Numbered from the stretch's first letter, positions 18,810 to 28,345 are shown. The stretch: DNA of 64,000 nucleotides from Candidatus Korobacter versatilis (GCA_016185395.1 JACPNR010000006.1:1-64000), one strand, 5' to 3'. Notes: generated by a model from the sequence alone, not told the origin. Numbers and translations: made by a program.

Positions 18810-19706
18810 ATGAGCGTCACGAGTCTCCGTTCGGCTTCGCGCGCGTCCGCGCCGAAGGTCACCACCCAGTCCATCTTCGAGAAGAAGCAGCGGCACGAGC
18901 CCATCACGTGCCTCACGGCGTATGACTACGCCTCGGCGCGCCTGGTGGACGAGGCGGGCGTGGACATGGTGCTCGTGGGCGATTCGCTCGCCATGGTCAT
19001 CCTCGGCTACGAGAACACGCTGCCGGTCACGATGCAGGAGATGCTGCACCACACCGCGGCCGTCCGTCGCGGGACGGAGCGCGCACTGGTCATCGCCGAC
19101 ATGCCGTACGCCTCCTACCACGTCTCGAAGAGGGACGCCCTGCGCAACGCCACCCGCTTCGTGAAAGAGGCCGGCGCGGAGGCGGTGAAGATCGAGGGCG
19201 GCGCGAAGCGCGTGCCGCTCATCGCGCGTCTCATTGACGCCGAAATGCCCGTGATGGGCCACATCGGGCTCACGCCGCAGTCGCTGCACGTCATGGGCGG
19301 CTACAAGGTCCAGGGCAAGACGCTCGCCGCCGTGGAACAACTGATGAAAGACGCGGTCGCGCTCGACCGCGCCGGCGTCTTCTCCATCGTGCTGGAAGGT
19401 ATCCCGCGCGAAGTCGCCGCGATGATCACCGCCGAGGTCGAAGCGCCCACCATCGGCATCGGCGCCGGCCCCGAGTGCGATGGCCAGGTGCTCGTCTTCC
19501 ACGACATCATGGGACTCACCTTCGCGCCACCGGCAAAGTTCGTGCGGCAATACGCCGACCTCGGCGCCGCTATTGGACAGGCCATCGCAGCCTTCAAGGC
19601 CGACGTCGAGACCAGGCAGTATCCCAGCGACGCCGAGAGCTACCACCTGCCGAAAGAGACGAAGACGGCCCTCGATACGCTGCTGGCGCGCAGGCACGTG
19701 CGCTGA
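18810..19706 (+). CDS. panB: 3-methyl-2-oxobutanoate hydroxymethyltransferase
   Basis: PanB transfers a hydroxymethyl group from methylenetetrahydrofolate to 2-oxoisovalerate, the first committed step to pantothenate and CoA. 298 residues. Visible motifs are TAYDYASARLVDEAGVDMVLVGDS with the Mg ligand Asp, VTMQEMLHHTAAVRRG, ADMPYASYH, GAEAVKIEGG, GHIGLTPQS and GIGAGPECDGQVLVFHD. GGAGG lies six bases upstream of ATG 18810. panC follows 1.6 kb downstream on the same strand but is separated by an opposing gene and a phosphoesterase, so there is no simple panBC operon. The stop codon abuts the stop of the convergent gene with no spacer. Confidence 0.98.
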   Translation: MSVTSLRSASRASAPKVTTQSIFEKKQRHEPITCLTAYDYASARLVDEAGVDMVLVGDSLAMVILGYENTLPVTMQEMLHHTAAVRRGTERALVIADMPYASYHVSKRDALRNATRFVKEAGAEAVKIEGGAKRVPLIARLIDAEMPVMGHIGLTPQSLHVMGGYKVQGKTLAAVEQLMKDAVALDRAGVFSIVLEGIPREVAAMITAEVEAPTIGIGAGPECDGQVLVFHDIMGLTFAPPAKFVRQYADLGAAIGQAIAAFKADVETRQYPSDAESYHLPKETKTALDTLLARRHVR

Positions 19707-20267
19707 CTAGGGGCTAGGAACATTGAGGGTGAGCTTTCCATTGAGATTCGACAGTTCAGAAAGGCGCTCTTCAGTCTCGGCTTCGAGTTCGAAGCACATG
19801 ATATAGCCCCTTAACTCCGTACACTCCACTTCATGCAGGTGTGGCACCTGGCTCTTTACATCCCGCAGGACGGTACGGACGAAATCCAGGCCAGCCATCT
19901 TTACCGGCGCCTCGGCCGAGACGAGCTCCTGCCCCTCCCGCTCAAAGTTGTGGCGCACGCTACGAACGAACGGAGTGAGGGACCGCAGGGTTGGAAAGTT
20001 TGTTCGACGAAGGATGGTGATTCCGAACGTATAGCGTTCCGCCCCGCCATACGTAACCGTGAGCACTCGTCCCTGCTGCTCATGGTCTTGCCTGACCTCG
20101 TTGAGGATCGCATTGCCCGCAGGTTTAGGCAGCTCAAGCCGGAGACGGAAGAAGCTGTTCGTGTAGATGTTGTCTCGTACGGACCCATTCGCTGCGGCAG
20201 GAAAATCTGACTGAGCCAAAGCTGCGACCCCACCCGCGAGGAGAAACACCGCTAATGCGCGAATCAT
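19707..20267 (-). CDS. Secreted hypothetical protein
   Basis: 186 residues from ATG 20265-20267, beginning MIRALAVFLLAGGVAALAQ, a clear signal peptide with an Ala-x-Ala-type cleavage region. The mature part (NSFFRLRLELPKPAG, GGAERYTFGITILRRTNFPT, MAGLDFVRTVLRD) resembles small secreted acidobacterial proteins that follow a PsbP/MOG1-like pattern of a protein measuring a lipid or ligand pocket, but I cannot assign the family. It has one notable Cys pair (VECTELRGYIMCFE) that could form a disulfide. The gene is convergent with panB, with the two stop codons touching, and divergent from the metallophosphoesterase 61 bases away. Confidence 0.8.
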   Translation of the reverse strand: MIRALAVFLLAGGVAALAQSDFPAAANGSVRDNIYTNSFFRLRLELPKPAGNAILNEVRQDHEQQGRVLTVTYGGAERYTFGITILRRTNFPTLRSLTPFVRSVRHNFEREGQELVSAEAPVKMAGLDFVRTVLRDVKSQVPHLHEVECTELRGYIMCFELEAETEERLSELSNLNGKLTLNVPSP

Positions 20268-20328
20268 GGCGCGACATACTACCATGTTCAAAGCAGCACC
20301 CTTCTACCCACACGGCATCTGACTGTCT

Positions 20329-21252
20329 ATGCCCCGTAAACTGCTGCGCGTACTGCTCATCCTTCTTTTCCTCGCGGCCATCGCCGCCGTCCTCATCGAC
20401 ACCCAGTCCGTCAAAGCCACGCCAGCCGCGGACCGCAAGTCCGACGACGCGGGCGGCAACATCGTCATCGCGCAACTTTCCGACTCCCACATCGGGCTCG
20501 GCAGCGCGCCGGACGCCAGCGCGAACCTGCGCCGCGCCGTCGAGATGATCAACCAGCGCAACGTCGACGCCGTGATCGTCTCCGGCGACGTGGGCGAGCG
20601 CCCGCAAGCGTGGCAGGAAGCGCGCGAGATCCTGAAAGGACTGAAGGCCAAGGTCTTCATCGTCCCTGGGAACCACGACGTCCATACCAACGACGTGGAC
20701 CGCTGGCGCCAGAACATGGGCAAGGACTACGACGTCTTCCACGTGAAGAACGTGACCATCATCGGGCTCGATTCGGAGCTGCTCGGCAACTTCGACAAGT
20801 TCGAATCGCATTCCGTGCTCCCGCTGCCGCCCGAGACCAAGGCGGAATCCGACGAGATGCTCGGCTGGCTCTCGAAGCAGGCCGACGACGAGAAACGCGA
20901 GAATGCTGCAGAAGAGCCACGTGGCGGCGGAGAGCGCAGCGACCGCAAGCTGGTCTTCGCCATGCAGCACGTGCCCATCTCGCGCGCCGACGGCTTCCCC
21001 GACGATCCCAAGCCCTACTGGACGGTGCAGGAACCGTATCGCTCGCGCGAACTCGAACTGCTGCACCGCCTCGGCGTGAAGCACATGTTCCTGGGCCACT
21101 GGCACAAGGGCATGGTCTACGAGGCGGACGGCATCACGTATCACGTGGCGCCCGCGACCAGCTGGTCGCCGTTCGACGCGCCGCTCGGCTTCGCCATCCA
21201 CACCATCCGTCCGGACGGTGACGTGAGGACGGAGTTCGTGTACTTGCAGTAG
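20329..21252 (+). CDS. Membrane-anchored calcineurin-like metallophosphoesterase
   Basis: 307 residues. The N-terminal helix at about residues 4-23 (KLLRVLLILLFLAAIAAVL) is a signal or anchor, placing the enzyme outside the cytoplasm. The binuclear metal motifs are complete: DSHIG, SGDVGE, PGNHD, QHVP and GHWH, in family order and spacing. The substrate (phosphodiester, phosphomonoester or pyrophosphate) cannot be read from the sequence. An Arg/Glu-rich insert (about 180-200) interrupts the domain before QHVP. The start ATG 20329 has no clear Shine-Dalgarno. An iterated palindrome fills the gap between this gene and panC. Confidence 0.9.
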   Translation: MPRKLLRVLLILLFLAAIAAVLIDTQSVKATPAADRKSDDAGGNIVIAQLSDSHIGLGSAPDASANLRRAVEMINQRNVDAVIVSGDVGERPQAWQEAREILKGLKAKVFIVPGNHDVHTNDVDRWRQNMGKDYDVFHVKNVTIIGLDSELLGNFDKFESHSVLPLPPETKAESDEMLGWLSKQADDEKRENAAEEPRGGGERSDRKLVFAMQHVPISRADGFPDDPKPYWTVQEPYRSRELELLHRLGVKHMFLGHWHKGMVYEADGITYHVAPATSWSPFDAPLGFAIHTIRPDGDVRTEFVYLQ

Positions 21253-21260
21253 CAAAATCC

Positions 21261-21326
21261 ACCACGGAGGCACGGAGGTTTTTCTTCCGTTCTCTCCGTG
21301 ACTCCATGACTCCGTGTCTCCGTGGT
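21261..21326. repeat. Iterated palindrome (CACGGAG units) upstream of panC
   Basis: Left arm ACCACGGAGGCACGGAG (21261-21277) and right arm CTCCGTGTCTCCGTGGT (21310-21326) match as inverted copies with one mismatch in 17. Each arm is two CACGGAG units. The right arm ends six bases before a -10-like hexamer of panC. The same unit forms the element at 55545. Confidence 0.75.
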
Positions 21327-21332
21327 AGGTGT

Positions 21333-21338
21333 TATTCT
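21333..21338 (+). promoter_or_regulatory. -10-like hexamer TATTCT for leaderless panC
   Basis: TATTCT, six bases, then the panC GTG. The spacing matches that seen at selD, tilS and the deacetylase gene. Confidence 0.35.
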
Positions 21339-21344
21339 CGCGGC

Positions 21345-22221
<877 letters not shown>

Positions 22222-22223
<2 letters not shown>

Positions 22224-22295
22224 CCACTAAGGTCACGAAGTCTCACGAAGGTTTTTCCTTTTTCCCGTTCGTGTTCCTTCGTGACCTTCGTGGTT
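22222..22295. repeat. Iterated palindrome (TCACGAAGG units) between panC and the glycosylase gene
   Basis: Left arm AACCACTAAGGTCACGAAG (22222-22240) and right arm CTTCGTGACCTTCGTGGTT (22277-22295) match with one mismatch in 19. The glycosylase gene reads into it from the minus side and terminates within it. Confidence 0.75.
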
Positions 22296-22958
22296 CAGGC
22301 TCTTTCCTGTGCCGGACACGAACATCGAATCCGCGATCACGTAGCGCAGCTTCTCATTCTCCGCTTTGGTGATGCCGACGCGCGGCGTCGCAACGATGTC
22401 GCGCGGACGGACACGAAAACCATCGCCCGCAATAAACAGCCCACTCGCCGCATCGGTGACGTCGGTGCCGTTGTCCCGTGCGCGGGTGATGGAGAGCGCT
22501 GCGCAGAGGCGTCCCGGCCCAGAGGTCAGATGCCGCAACAGCTTCGGCCGCGATTCGATATCGGCGCACGTCGCAGCCGGGAGGCCACGTGCTTTGGCCA
22601 TGGCGCGGATCCCCTCCACCGGCTCGAGCGCGCGGACCAGGACGCATCCGGCCTCGCCCTCGGGCTCGCACGAGACGTTCAGGCAATAGTGATTGCCGTA
22701 GATGAAATAGACATACGCATGGCCGGGCGGGCCGAACAGCACTGCGTTGCGCGCCGTCTTGCCGGCGGCAGCGTGCGCGGCGAGGTCGCCGGCGCCAAGA
22801 TAGGCTTCCACTTCGACGACGCGCCCGGCACGCAGCTTCTTGCCTTCCCTGCGGACGACAAGCTTCCCCAGCAACTCACGCGCGACGCGCCGCGGGTCGC
22901 GGGCGTAGAATCTCCGCGCGGGCGGGCGCTTCGGGCGAGGTGAGGGTACTTTGGGCAT
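22233..22958 (-). CDS. mpg: 3-methyladenine DNA glycosylase (AAG/MPG family)
   Basis: A base-excision repair enzyme that removes alkylated purines. 241 residues from ATG 22956-22958. Diagnostic segments are LLGKLVVRREGKKLRAGRVVEVEAY with the catalytic Glu, GPPGHAYVYFIYGNHYCLNV (the intercalating Tyr region) and LTSGPGRLCAALSI. The core ends at about residue 218. The last 22 residues (SLNHEGHEGTRTGKRKNLRE...) are simply the translation of the iterated palindrome, so the true C-terminus has been extended by it. No Shine-Dalgarno is seen. Upstream in the frame there is open sequence without similarity that overlaps the divergent gene. Confidence 0.93.
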   Translation of the reverse strand: MPKVPSPRPKRPPARRFYARDPRRVARELLGKLVVRREGKKLRAGRVVEVEAYLGAGDLAAHAAAGKTARNAVLFGPPGHAYVYFIYGNHYCLNVSCEPEGEAGCVLVRALEPVEGIRAMAKARGLPAATCADIESRPKLLRHLTSGPGRLCAALSITRARDNGTDVTDAASGLFIAGDGFRVRPRDIVATPRVGITKAENEKLRYVIADSMFVSGTGKSLNHEGHEGTRTGKRKNLRETS

Positions 22959-23027
22959 CGGGTCAGCAAGGGCCGCGAACGGTGATTCTAATTGCTTCCG
23001 CAACAACGAGCGGACGAGGAGCAAACC

Positions 23028-23594
23028 ATGAAGGTGAACATAAGACTCGCACTCACCATGGCGCTGCTGCTGGCGCTGGCCATGGCCGCTTCGGCGGCGA
23101 CCATCCCGGCAGGGACCAAGGTCTCGGTGCGCATCAACCGCGAACTCGACTCCGGCAAGGACAGGGCCGGCGACCCCTTCGACGGCGTGCTGCAGAACGC
23201 CATCGTGGTCAACGGCAAGACCGTCGCGGCTCGCGGCGCAACCGTGCGCGGCAGGGTCACTTCGGCCAAGGACAGCGGACGCATCCACAAGCCGGGATAC
23301 ATCTCCATCCGGCTCACCGAGATCAACGGTATCCCGGTGAACACCAGCGCCGTGGGACGCCAGGGCAAGAGCCACACCAAGAGCAACGTGACCAAGATCG
23401 GCGGCGGCGCGGCCGCGGGCGCGCTCATCGGCGCGCTGGCTGGCGGCGGCAAAGGAGCAGCCATCGGCGCGGGCGTGGGCGCGGGCGCCGGCACCGGCGT
23501 GGCTTACGCGACCGGAAAACAGCAAGCCGTTTTCCCGGCGGAGTCGCTGGTCAGCTTCACGGTGACAAGCAGTGGCGCGGCCGCGCGACGGTAG
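23028..23594 (+). CDS. Secreted glycine-zipper protein
   Basis: 188 residues from ATG 23028, with GAGGAG eight bases upstream. A signal peptide (MKVNIRLALTMALLLALAMAASA) precedes a beta-rich domain (IPAGTKVSVRINRELDSGK, PFDGVLQNAIVVNGKTVAARG). A long glycine-zipper helix follows (GGGAAAGALIGALAGGGKGA, AIGAGVGAGAGTG), which usually inserts into or packs against membranes. It resembles YMGG/Rcs-type outer-membrane-associated proteins of unknown role. It is transcribed alone and ends in a clear terminator. The family name is not secure; the domain layout is. Confidence 0.85.
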   Translation: MKVNIRLALTMALLLALAMAASAATIPAGTKVSVRINRELDSGKDRAGDPFDGVLQNAIVVNGKTVAARGATVRGRVTSAKDSGRIHKPGYISIRLTEINGIPVNTSAVGRQGKSHTKSNVTKIGGGAAAGALIGALAGGGKGAAIGAGVGAGAGTGVAYATGKQQAVFPAESLVSFTVTSSGAAARR

Positions 23595-23622
23595 CGATCA
23601 GCATTAGGCGATAAGCAAACGG

Positions 23623-23649
23623 CGGCGGACCGACGGTCCGCCGTTTTTC
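23623..23649 (+). terminator. Rho-independent terminator
   Basis: CGGCGGACC-GAC-GGTCCGCCG, a nine-base stem, followed by TTTTTC. It closes the glycine-zipper gene. Confidence 0.9.
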
Positions 23650-23736
23650 TTTCCCTGAACCGCGGCGCGTGCGGGGTTTAGCAGAGCCGGGAACGGGCAG
23701 CAAGCGAAATCAGGGTGCGGATCAGGCACGGATTCA

Positions 23737-23766
23737 TTGACTCAGGCGAGAGAAATGCTGTACTTT
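23737..23766 (+). promoter_or_regulatory. Promoter of the Ser/Thr kinase-cyclase operon
   Basis: TTGACT (23737-23742) and TACTTT (23761-23766) with an 18-base spacer. The same TACTTT hexamer is used at the tRNA cluster. The leader to the TTG start would be about 75 bases. Confidence 0.5.
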
Positions 23767-23846
23767 TGCGGCTCGCCAGCAGAGTCCAGACGTGTCCGAC
23801 AAAGGACTTGCTTGCGGTTTCCCCCGCCCAACTCAGCAGGTGACAT

Positions 23847-26000
23847 TTGTCTGCCACGGCCAATCCGTCAATGGGAACTTCCCCGCAAAAGATCGGGCGT
23901 TACGAGATCGTCGGCGAACTCGGCAAAGGCGCCATGGGACTGGTGTACAAGGCGCTCGATCCCATGATCGGCCGCACCGTTGCCATGAAGACCATGCGCA
24001 TGGACGTGCATGGCATGGAATCCGACGAGATGTTGAAGCGCTTCCAGAATGAAGCGCGCGCCGCCGGCGTGCTCAACCACGCCAACATCGTGACTATCTA
24101 CGACGCCGGCGAGCAAGATGGCTTGTTCTACATCGCCATGGAATTCATCGAGGGCGTCACGCTGCACTCCGAGATCACGCAGAACCGCGTGCTGCCGGTG
24201 GAGCAGATCATCGATGTCTCGCGCCAGGTCTGCGCCGGGCTCGACGTGGCCCACTCGCACGGCGTGGTGCATCGCGACGTGAAGCCGGCGAACATCATGA
24301 TCACACCCGACAAGACGGTGAAGATCATGGACTTCGGCATCGCCAAGGCCGGCGGCGGTCTCACTTCCGCCGGACAAGTGCTGGGCACCCCGAACTACAT
24401 GTCCCCAGAACAGGTGAAGGGCCGCACGCTCGACGGACGCTCCGACTTGTTCAGCTTCGGCGTGATCCTCTACGAGATGGTCACCGGCGAGAAGCCGTTC
24501 ACCGGGCAGAACGTGACCACCATCATCTACAAGATCGTGAACGAGAACCCCATCCCACCGCGCGAGCTGGATGTGACCATCCATCCCGGGCTGAGCGCGG
24601 TCATCACGCGCGCGCTGGCGAAGAGTCCGGACGAGCGCTACCAGAACGGCGCCGAGCTGCTGCGCGACCTGGTGAACTACAAGTCCTTCGGCGCCAGCCC
24701 CGACACCACCTCGGTGATGTCGGCCGGGGCCGGCGCGGCGGCTTCCGCATTGAACGCCAACGCCAGCGACAAGACGGTGGTCTTCGATTCCGGCGCGATG
24801 CAGAAAATGGGCTCCGGCTCGCAGCCGGCCGCTTCGGGTCCCGCGGCGGCGGCGGCGAAGCCCGCGGTCGCTCCGCTCCAGGCCATCGACAGCACCGTGG
24901 ACATGGCGCGCAAGAAAGTGGCCGCCGCGGCCAAGGCCCGTGCGCCCAAAGATCCCAAGATGCTGCTCATGCTCGGCGGCGGCATCCTCGCGGTGCTGCT
25001 CGTGATCGGCGGCATCGGCTGGGCGCGGCATCGCAGTTCGCAGCAACAGGCCGCGCAGGCCGAACAGCAGCGCACCGAAGCACAACAGCGCACCGAGACC
25101 CAGCAGAAGCAGCAGATCGAGCAGCAAGTGCAGAATGCTCCGGCGCCCACGGCCCCGGCCAGCACGACTCCACCGCCGGCAGACGCGCAGAAGACCCCGG
25201 CCGCGGCGGCGGCGAAAACTGGCAAGACAACGACTCCGGCAAAGACCACCACTACGCAGGCGAAGAGCACTACGCCCGCCACACCCACGCCGGCTGCTCC
25301 CGCGGCCACCACGGGCGAGTTGCAGATCACTTCGAACCCGGCGGGCGCGCAGGTGCAAGTGGACAGCTCGCTCCAGGGGACGTCGCCGTTCAATGCCAAG
25401 AGCCTCACGCCCGGGCAGCACACCGTGGTCATCAGCAAGACGGGCTACCAGAGCGCGACGCGGGTGATCGAAGTCGCGGCGGGCAAGAGCACGCCGCTGG
25501 CCGTCACCCTCGCCGTTGTCCCGATGGCCACGCTCTCGCTGGCCAGCCAGCCGGCGGGCGCCAGTATCCTGGTGGACGAGAAGGACACCGGCAAAGTGAC
25601 GCCGGCGCAGTTGCCGATCGAAGCGGGCGAGCACAAACTCATCCTGCGCAAGCAGGGCTTCAAAGACGCGACCATGAACACGCCGCGGCTCGCTGCCGGC
25701 CAAACCTTCAACTTCGCTCCGCTGTTACAGGCGGGCAAGGAAGGCGATAACCCGTTCAAGCGGCTCTTCGGGGGCATCCCCGAAGGCAAGGGGATGGCGA
25801 ACCTGAAGACCACGCCCAAAGGCGCGCAAGTCTCGATGAACGGTTTCACCGCGCCGAACCGCACCCCGGCCAAGCTGCCACTCGACCCGGGCAGCTACGA
25901 GATCACCTTCAAGCTCGATGGCTACAAGCCCGCGACCAAGAGCGTGACGGTCGAAAAAGGCAAGACGGCCGACATCCAAGTCACGTTAGAGAAGCAATAG
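23847..26000 (+). CDS. Transmembrane Ser/Thr protein kinase with three extracellular PEGA domains
   Basis: 717 residues. The kinase domain (about 19-280) is complete: glycine loop GELGKGAMG, Lys48, HRDVKPAN at 142-149 and DFG at 162-164, so it should be active. An Ala-rich linker leads to one membrane helix at about 372-394 (LGGGILAVLLVIGGIGWA). Outside the membrane come a Gln-rich stretch and a Pro/Thr-rich spacer, then three PEGA domains at about 490-556, 560-627 and 650-717, each with an NPAGAQVQVD- or PAGASILVD-type signature. The chosen start is TTG 23847 because AGGTGA lies just upstream; ATG 23871 would lose eight residues. The FHA-cyclase gene follows ten bases later and is a likely partner or substrate. 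Confidence 0.95.
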   Translation: MSATANPSMGTSPQKIGRYEIVGELGKGAMGLVYKALDPMIGRTVAMKTMRMDVHGMESDEMLKRFQNEARAAGVLNHANIVTIYDAGEQDGLFYIAMEFIEGVTLHSEITQNRVLPVEQIIDVSRQVCAGLDVAHSHGVVHRDVKPANIMITPDKTVKIMDFGIAKAGGGLTSAGQVLGTPNYMSPEQVKGRTLDGRSDLFSFGVILYEMVTGEKPFTGQNVTTIIYKIVNENPIPPRELDVTIHPGLSAVITRALAKSPDERYQNGAELLRDLVNYKSFGASPDTTSVMSAGAGAAASALNANASDKTVVFDSGAMQKMGSGSQPAASGPAAAAAKPAVAPLQAIDSTVDMARKKVAAAAKARAPKDPKMLLMLGGGILAVLLVIGGIGWARHRSSQQQAAQAEQQRTEAQQRTETQQKQQIEQQVQNAPAPTAPASTTPPPADAQKTPAAAAAKTGKTTTPAKTTTTQAKSTTPATPTPAAPAATTGELQITSNPAGAQVQVDSSLQGTSPFNAKSLTPGQHTVVISKTGYQSATRVIEVAAGKSTPLAVTLAVVPMATLSLASQPAGASILVDEKDTGKVTPAQLPIEAGEHKLILRKQGFKDATMNTPRLAAGQTFNFAPLLQAGKEGDNPFKRLFGGIPEGKGMANLKTTPKGAQVSMNGFTAPNRTPAKLPLDPGSYEITFKLDGYKPATKSVTVEKGKTADIQVTLEKQ

Positions 26001-26010
26001 CCACCGCCTG

Positions 26011-27645
26011 ATGGCACGCCTCATCATCTCGGCCCCCGACGGCAAGCGGGGCATCCTCGAGATCACCAAACCGGTGACCACGGTGGGACGCGGCAACGCC
26101 AACGACCTGGTGCTCAACCACACCAGCGTCTCGCGCTTCCACGCGGTGATCAAGCAGGAAGCCGACGGCGTGGTGATGATCGCCGACCGCGGCTCCACCA
26201 ACGGCGTGTTGGTGAACGGGGAGCGCATCGTCGCCGAGACCGCGCTCGTTCCCGGCGACGAGCTCCAGATCGGCGCTTATGGGCTCAAGTTCGAAAGCGC
26301 TGCCGAAGGCGCGCTGCGCGTGGAAAAGGTCGAGGTCCCTTCGACCGTGAACGAGGTGCTGAACGCCGAGGCCTTGCAGGGACCGGCGACGCAGGTGCCG
26401 GGCGGATCGATGGAAGACCTGATCGCGCAGGTCAAGAAGCTCGAGCGCGAGAAGTACCTGCTCACCGTGCTCTACGACGCGGGCAAATCGCTGAGCGCGA
26501 AACTCTCCATCGACGACATCGCGGAGCAAGTGGCGCAACTCGCCTTCCGCATCGAGGGCGTGGAGCGCGGCTTCATGATGCTGTTCGACGAGAACGGCGA
26601 AGTGCAGCGGCAGACCGAAGTGCGCTACCGCCAGAAGCCGAAGAGCGAACAGAGCAGCTCGCAACCGCAGATCTCGCTCAGCCGCTCGGTGCTCGATCTG
26701 GTCAAGACGCAGAAGCAGCCCATCCTGATCTCGGACGCTTCGGCCGACGAGCGCTTCACTGGCTCGGAGAGCATGAAGATCTCCGGGCTGCAATCGGCGA
26801 TGTGCGCTCCCTTGCTCGGCAAGGAGCGGCTGCTCGGCATCTTCTACGTCGACAACCTGGAGCAGACCGCGGCCTTTACCCAGGAAGAACTGAACGTCTT
26901 TGCGCTCGTGGCGGCGCAGGCCGGCGCTGCCATCGACAGCGCCATCACGCACGAACAGTTGGCGCGGCAGGCGGTGCAACGGTCGGCGCTCGAACGCTTC
27001 CTCTCGCCCGACGTGGTGGAGATGATCGCCGCTGACCCGGACAACGTTCGCCTGGGCGGCGCGAACCAGGTGGTGACGGTGCTGTTCTCCGATATCCGCG
27101 GCTTCACCACCATCTCGGAGAAACTGCCGCCGGAAAAAGTGGTCGAGATCCTGAACGAGTACTTCACGCGCGTGACCGACGTGATCTTCGACAACGGCGG
27201 CATGCTCGATAAGTACCTGGGCGACGGGGCGATGGCGGTGTTCGGCGCGCCTATCTCCAAGGGCAACGACGCGGCGAACGCCGTGCGCGCGGGCATCGAG
27301 ATCCAGCGGCTGGTGCTGCAGCTCAACGTGGATTCGATCGCCCGCAAGTGGCCGGAGCTGCGCGTGGGCGTGGGCATCAACACCGGCATCGTGACGGCGG
27401 GAAACATCGGGTCACCGCGGCGGCTGGATTACACCGTCGTGGGCGACACAGTGAACGTGGCCGCGCGTCTGATGGCCAACGCCGCCGGGTGGCAAGTGCT
27501 GATCTCGGAATCGACGGCGAAGACGCTCGGTCCGGAAGTGCAACTCGAGCCGCTGGCGCCGCTTTCGGTCAAAGGCAAATCGCAGCCGCTCTCGGTGTTC
27601 TCGGTGCACTGGGCGGAGGACAAGAAGACCGCCTCCGGGCGCTAG
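26011..27645 (+). CDS. FHA-GAF class III adenylyl cyclase
   Basis: 544 residues, soluble. An N-terminal FHA domain (about 1-95: TVGRGNANDLVLNHTSVSRFH and GSTNGVLVNG) binds phosphothreonine. A GAF domain (about 150-325) may sense a small ligand. The cyclase domain (about 355-535) shows LFSDIRGFTTISE and KYLGDGAMAVFGAP with both metal Asp residues, and VVGDTVNVAARL with the transition-state residues. The Lys of DKYLGDG and the Thr at the usual Asp position suggest ATP use of the class IIIb type. It begins ten bases after the Ser/Thr kinase gene, so a kinase-FHA switch for cAMP synthesis is a reasonable inference. Confidence 0.95.
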   Translation: MARLIISAPDGKRGILEITKPVTTVGRGNANDLVLNHTSVSRFHAVIKQEADGVVMIADRGSTNGVLVNGERIVAETALVPGDELQIGAYGLKFESAAEGALRVEKVEVPSTVNEVLNAEALQGPATQVPGGSMEDLIAQVKKLEREKYLLTVLYDAGKSLSAKLSIDDIAEQVAQLAFRIEGVERGFMMLFDENGEVQRQTEVRYRQKPKSEQSSSQPQISLSRSVLDLVKTQKQPILISDASADERFTGSESMKISGLQSAMCAPLLGKERLLGIFYVDNLEQTAAFTQEELNVFALVAAQAGAAIDSAITHEQLARQAVQRSALERFLSPDVVEMIAADPDNVRLGGANQVVTVLFSDIRGFTTISEKLPPEKVVEILNEYFTRVTDVIFDNGGMLDKYLGDGAMAVFGAPISKGNDAANAVRAGIEIQRLVLQLNVDSIARKWPELRVGVGINTGIVTAGNIGSPRRLDYTVVGDTVNVAARLMANAAGWQVLISESTAKTLGPEVQLEPLAPLSVKGKSQPLSVFSVHWAEDKKTASGR

Positions 27646-27710
27646 CTTTCCGAGGCGAGGACCGCCCAGCGAGGTCGGCGGCGGCCATCCCTCTCCGGTG
27701 GAGCGAGTTC

Positions 27711-27890
27711 GCCCCTCCCCCCCCTCAATGCGGTCTTTTAGAATCAGGCACTTAGCCGGATAAATCCCGGTTAATCCCGGTTCGAATCCCGGTTCTCCTC
27801 CCCACCCCCGCCCCCCTCCCCAATGGCCCTTATTTAGAATCAATGGGTTAGGGGGAAAAATCTCGGTCAATCTCGGTCGGAATCTCGGTC
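27711..27890. repeat. Two diverged copies of a unit with three 10-base iterons each
   Basis: Both copies run CCCCTCC...CAATG...TTTAGAATCA, about 20 bases, then three iterons. In copy 1 all three iterons read AATCCCGGTT (27763, 27773, 27785). In copy 2 all three read AATCTCGGTC (27859, 27869, 27881). The third is displaced by two bases in both. Confidence 0.75.
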
Positions 27891-28186
27891 AGGTCCGTGA
27901 TGTCAAAGAGCGGACACAAGCAGCGAGCCACACGTCGCCTATACCAGTATGGCAAATGCGGAGGGGCAAAAGGGCCATTTACTTGAAAACTCTATTTGCA
28001 ATGCACGCAGCGGGTTAGCGGGAAACCGGCGAGAAGAGGGGCTTGACAGGGTTTTGCCTTCGGACCCGCGACTGGGCTCGACGGAGGGAAAGCCCGCGGC
28101 TAAAGCCGGGGACCCTGGACGCACGGATGACCCCCGCCTGGAAGGCGGGGGCTTCTACGGTTGCAGTCGGTTTGGCGCTTGCCGGC

Positions 28187-28345
28187 GGGCGGGGTCGCCC
28201 GCCTCCACACGGTGCTCCTCGCCCGACAGTCTCTGGCGCTGCCGGCGCGGGCGGGGTCGCCCGCCTCCACACGGTCCACTTCGCCCGGCAGTCTCTGGCG
28301 CCGCGTGCGCCGGCGGGGTCGCCGGCGCCCACCACCCTATTCGTG
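28187..28345. repeat. GC-rich tandem array, GGCGGGGTCGCCCGCC hairpin family
   Basis: About two and a half copies of a unit of roughly 57-63 bases. Each starts with GGGCGGGGTCGCCCGCCTCC and, in the complete copies, contains CAGTCTCTGGCG; the last copy is partial (GGCGGGGTCGCCGGCG). The palindromic core recurs singly at 39588 and in variant form near 31832. Confidence 0.7.

Noticed and set aside
23868..25703. Long minus-strand open frame opposite the Ser/Thr kinase gene
   Set aside because: Antisense shadow of a gene with intact kinase and PEGA motifs; Arg/His/Leu-rich translation without motifs.
28045..28080. TTGACA as a promoter in the repeat-rich spacer
   Set aside because: No -10-like hexamer 15-19 bases downstream and no gene on that strand.
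27711..28345. CRISPR array
   Set aside because: The repeats are few, unequal and diverged, there are no unique spacers of constant length and no cas genes nearby.
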